Of a DNA stretch of 64,000 nucleotides, positions 61,775-64,000 are shown in pieces. This DNA comes from Salirhabdus salicampi (GTDB taxonomy: Bacteria; Bacillota; Bacilli; Bacillales; Alkalibacillaceae), in assembly GCF_024259515.1 (NCBI RefSeq), contig NZ_JANBWE010000001.1, forward strand, positions 620,001-684,000, read 5' to 3'. Position 1 is the first letter of the stretch, and every line of letters begins with the position of its first letter. Under the pieces are notes generated by a model, which had not been told where the DNA came from, did no database searches, and worked only from the letters and a program-made list of their open reading frames with translations. The position numbers were made by a program, and so were the translations under genes.

Positions 61775-63424
61775 TTGAGGATGTTTAAGAAAATTTTTGT
61801 GTACACGTTATTGGTAACGTTATTGTTTCCGACCTTTTCTGAAGTTGAAGCGAAGAGTACAAATAAAGATTTAGCTAATCTTCTCATGGTACCATTAGAT
61901 GACCGCCCTGCTAATTTATATTTTCCACAACAGGTAGGAAAAACGGCTGGTGTCAATGTTGTCACACCACCAAAGGAAATGCTAGGTTACTTTACAACCC
62001 CTGGTGATGGACAACAGATTAGCGAGTGGTTGTTAAAACATGCAGAAGATGCAGATGGCTTTGTAATTTCGACGAGTATGTTAGCATATGGCGGGTTAAT
62101 CGCTTCACGTACGGGTGTAAAATCGTTGGAAGATGCAATGCTGAATATAGAGGTTATTAAACAGTTAAAGGAAAAATATCCAGAAAAACCGTTATACGTC
62201 TATGATACGATCCAACGATTAGCCGTTACAGCCATTAGTGATGAGTATCTGCAGTATTACAGTCAAATCCAGAGTTGGGCTATTCTATATGATCAAGTTC
62301 ATAATTTAGGGATGGAAGAACATCGGGAAGATTTGGAAGAATTAGAGCGAATTATACCAGCCGAAGTGCTAGAAGATTATAAAGCGGCAAGAGCTCGAAA
62401 TCATGAAGTGAATAAAACATTAATAGATTGGGTGGATGAAGGGCATATTGATTATCTCATTTTAGCCCAAGATGATGCTGCACCACATGGTCTTCACCGC
62501 GCTGAACGAGAGGTATTAGTTGAAAAAGCGGAATCCCTTCATGTAAACGACCAAGTGTCTGTGTTTCCGGGTGCTGATGAAGTTGATGTCGTTCTTGTAT
62601 CAAGATTTGTAACGAACTTGTTCAACACATCATCCAAAATCCATATTACGTATGGTGGTGTACATGGAAGTGAATGGATAGCTCCTTACGAAGATACAAC
62701 GTTTGATATTAATGTTGAGAAACATATTCTTGCAGCTGGTAGTGTTATAACTAATAATCCATCAGAAGCTGATATACACTTAGTACTTAATACGCCACAG
62801 AAAGATCATGACCGCCAAGCCGAGATCGACAAGTTAATCGGAAAGATTCAATCCCTTATTGATGAAGGGAAGAAAGTTGCTATCGGTGATGTTCGCCTGG
62901 TGAATCGTGCTGATGGTCCATTTGTTACCCGACTCGCTGAACAAATAGACTTAACAAAAGTTCATGCGTATAGCGGTTGGAATACAGCCGGGAATGCCCT
63001 CGGCATTACATTAGGTCACGCAATAGCTAGGGATTCCTTCGTAACACAAGAGGCTGGTTTTGGGGTTCCACTGTATGAAAAGACAGCAAAAGCCCATTAT
63101 GAGTTTTTATTGCACCGTTTCGCTAAGGACCAAGGATATAAAAACGTCGTTCATAGTGCCGCTAATGCATATGCAGCATCACTTGGGGCAAGTCCTTGGA
63201 ATTTAGGTACTTATTATGATGTAGTAAATGACTTCGTGATCGAAAACTTAACTGCTGAAACAGAAAAGTGGTATAATCATTTCGATGGAAAACAAGTTTA
63301 CATTGGAACTAGAGGGGAAAAAGACTTCTATCGTACAATTGACAGGCTTGTGGATGTTCACGTCCAACTACCTTGGCCAAGGACATTTGAGGCAGAATTA
63401 GAACCAACATTACATTTAAAATAA
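61775..63424 (+). CDS. Secreted DUF4127 family protein
   Basis: A 549-residue protein with a signal peptide (FVYTLLVTLLFPTFSEVEA, cut after VEA at residue 26). NLLMVPLDDRPANLYFPQQVG, GFVISTSMLAYGGLIASR, DDAAPHG and SGWNTAGNALG are DUF4127 features. The TTG start is seven bases after AGGAGG; an ATG two codons later is 13 bases away. It is 21 bases after the FAD-protein gene. Function is unknown, perhaps a polysaccharide-acting exported enzyme of this cluster. Confidence 0.85.
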   Translation: MRMFKKIFVYTLLVTLLFPTFSEVEAKSTNKDLANLLMVPLDDRPANLYFPQQVGKTAGVNVVTPPKEMLGYFTTPGDGQQISEWLLKHAEDADGFVISTSMLAYGGLIASRTGVKSLEDAMLNIEVIKQLKEKYPEKPLYVYDTIQRLAVTAISDEYLQYYSQIQSWAILYDQVHNLGMEEHREDLEELERIIPAEVLEDYKAARARNHEVNKTLIDWVDEGHIDYLILAQDDAAPHGLHRAEREVLVEKAESLHVNDQVSVFPGADEVDVVLVSRFVTNLFNTSSKIHITYGGVHGSEWIAPYEDTTFDINVEKHILAAGSVITNNPSEADIHLVLNTPQKDHDRQAEIDKLIGKIQSLIDEGKKVAIGDVRLVNRADGPFVTRLAEQIDLTKVHAYSGWNTAGNALGITLGHAIARDSFVTQEAGFGVPLYEKTAKAHYEFLLHRFAKDQGYKNVVHSAANAYAASLGASPWNLGTYYDVVNDFVIENLTAETEKWYNHFDGKQVYIGTRGEKDFYRTIDRLVDVHVQLPWPRTFEAELEPTLHLK

Positions 63425-63434
63425 TAAAAAAACA

Positions 63435-63473
63435 CTTGTTGTCTCCTTGAACTGATCTACGAGTTTGAGACAA
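63435..63473. terminator. Hairpin at the end of the cluster / IS edge
   Basis: TGTTGTCTC pairs with GAGACAACA around a ~20-base spacer. It could be a terminator or part of the IS end. Confidence 0.5.
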
Positions 63474-64000
63474 CAGAAAAAAACACCTAGGCTACCTGTT
63501 CCCCAAATTCAAGTGGGGACAGGTAGTTTAATTTTGCCTGAAGTCGTATTTGATTGTAATAATAGATGAAATTCTTTACTTTTTCCACTACAATAGGATT
63601 TGTAAGAAACTCTCGTGGCTGAGAGTAGAATTCTTCTGACTTTATGGTTGAGTGGAAGGATTCAATGACGGCGTTATCCAAGCAGTTGCCTTTCCGAGAC
63701 ATGCTTGTGATAATGCCTTTTTCTTTAGCTAAATTTTGAAAAGCGTAAGATGTGTATTGGGATCCCTGATCACTATGTAAAATAACACCTTCGGCGTTAC
63801 GGTTTGCAACAGCGTCTCTTAAAGTATCCAATACTAGAGTTACATCCTGATTCAAGCTAATACGGTAAGCAATAATCTCATTATTGTACAAATCCATAAT
63901 ACTAGATAGATACATCATGGATTGTCCGAATGGAAGATACGTTATATCTGTTACCCATTTTTCGTTAGGCTTAGCTGCCTTAAAATTACGCTCCAAACGA
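63436..64000 (-). mobile_element. IS3-family insertion sequence (partial at window edge)
   Basis: The transposase gene below, preceded by a TGTTGTCTC-type inverted-repeat motif, marks an IS of the IS3 group (IS150-like). It enters from beyond the window end, and its exact right end is not fixed. The IS lies directly after the DUF4127 gene. Confidence 0.6.
63487..64000 (-). CDS. IS3-family transposase OrfB, C-terminal part (cut by window end)
   Basis: About 170 residues of the integrase core are visible. WVTDITYLPFG has the first catalytic Asp, HSDQGSQYTS the second and ESFHSTIKSE the Glu, making the DDE triad. SMSRKGNCLDNAVIE is typical of IS3 OrfB. YYYNQIRLQAKLNYLSPLEF is the family C-terminus. 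The gene continues beyond the window. Confidence 0.9.
   Translation of the reverse strand, partial: RLERNFKAAKPNEKWVTDITYLPFGQSMMYLSSIMDLYNNEIIAYRISLNQDVTLVLDTLRDAVANRNAEGVILHSDQGSQYTSYAFQNLAKEKGIITSMSRKGNCLDNAVIESFHSTIKSEEFYSQPREFLTNPIVVEKVKNFIYYYNQIRLQAKLNYLSPLEFGEQVA

Noticed and set aside
1-64000. CRISPR arrays, tRNA and rRNA genes, prophage
   Set aside because: I looked for spaced repeats, rRNA-like or clover-leaf stretches and phage structural genes and saw none.

Overview
The window looks like chromosomal DNA of a low-GC, Gram-positive, endospore-former-type bacterium (Bacillaceae). The grounds are the AT-rich codon use, strong AGGAGG-type ribosome-binding sites, frequent GTG/TTG starts, lipobox-type lipoproteins, an S-box (SAM) riboswitch before metNPQ, a ykoEDC thiamine-precursor transporter, DUF3231 proteins, and Fur-, CodY- and CcpA-like sites. 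Genus and species cannot be set from sequence reading alone. The window is dominated by nutrient uptake: seven ABC/ECF import systems, one PTS, and several secondary transporters.

Layout. 1-1.6 kb: end of a PotA/FbpC-class ABC transporter operon (permease cut by the window edge, plus ATPase). 1.8-3.8 kb: small unknown genes and a DUF606 transporter. 3.86-7.87 kb: S-box riboswitch, metN-metP-metQ and an M20 amidohydrolase, a methionine scavenging operon. 7.9-8.9 kb: Acr3/SBF-type transporter on the minus strand. 8.96-12.3 kb: TPP riboswitch, an SDR oxidoreductase, thiM, thiD, thiE (thiamine salvage). 12.4-16.7 kb: YitT, a secreted SGNH hydrolase, a SurA-N-like lipoprotein, DUF2164, a small membrane protein, an APH-fold kinase and a glyoxalase/epimerase-fold protein. 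16.8-20.3 kb: Fe(III) ABC transporter fbpABC under Fur-box-like sites. 20.4-25.9 kb: MBL hydrolase, DUF3231, DinB, FAH hydrolase and small proteins. 25.97-28.5 kb: ssuABC-type sulfonate/taurine importer. 28.7-35.7 kb: DUF3231, MFS, YitT, GNAT, nucleotidyltransferase, DUF4260, P1 peptidase, MazG-like and hypothetical genes.

35.9-39.94 kb: a second TPP riboswitch drives tenA-ykoE-ykoD-ykoC (uptake and hydrolysis of thiamine breakdown products), complementing the thiM/D/E operon. 40-51.5 kb: an Opp/Gsi-type peptide (possibly glutathione) ABC transporter with a divergent binding-protein gene, a two-component system, an unknown polytopic membrane protein, a cytoplasmic YwrD-type gamma-glutamyltransferase and a split chromate-type transporter pair. 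CodY-like boxes lie in the divergent region. 51.6-53.6 kb: orphan ascorbate-family PTS (IIC, IIB, IIA) on the minus strand.

53.8-63.4 kb: the most interesting block. A YesM/YesN-type two-component system, a CUT1 sugar ABC importer, an unrecognised TIM-barrel-like protein between binding protein and permeases, a PF12831-type FAD oxidoreductase and a secreted DUF4127 protein form one co-directional cluster with two cre-like sites. It contains no glycoside hydrolase or sugar kinase, and its substrate cannot be read from known families. 63.44 kb to the end: an IS3-family element running off the window.
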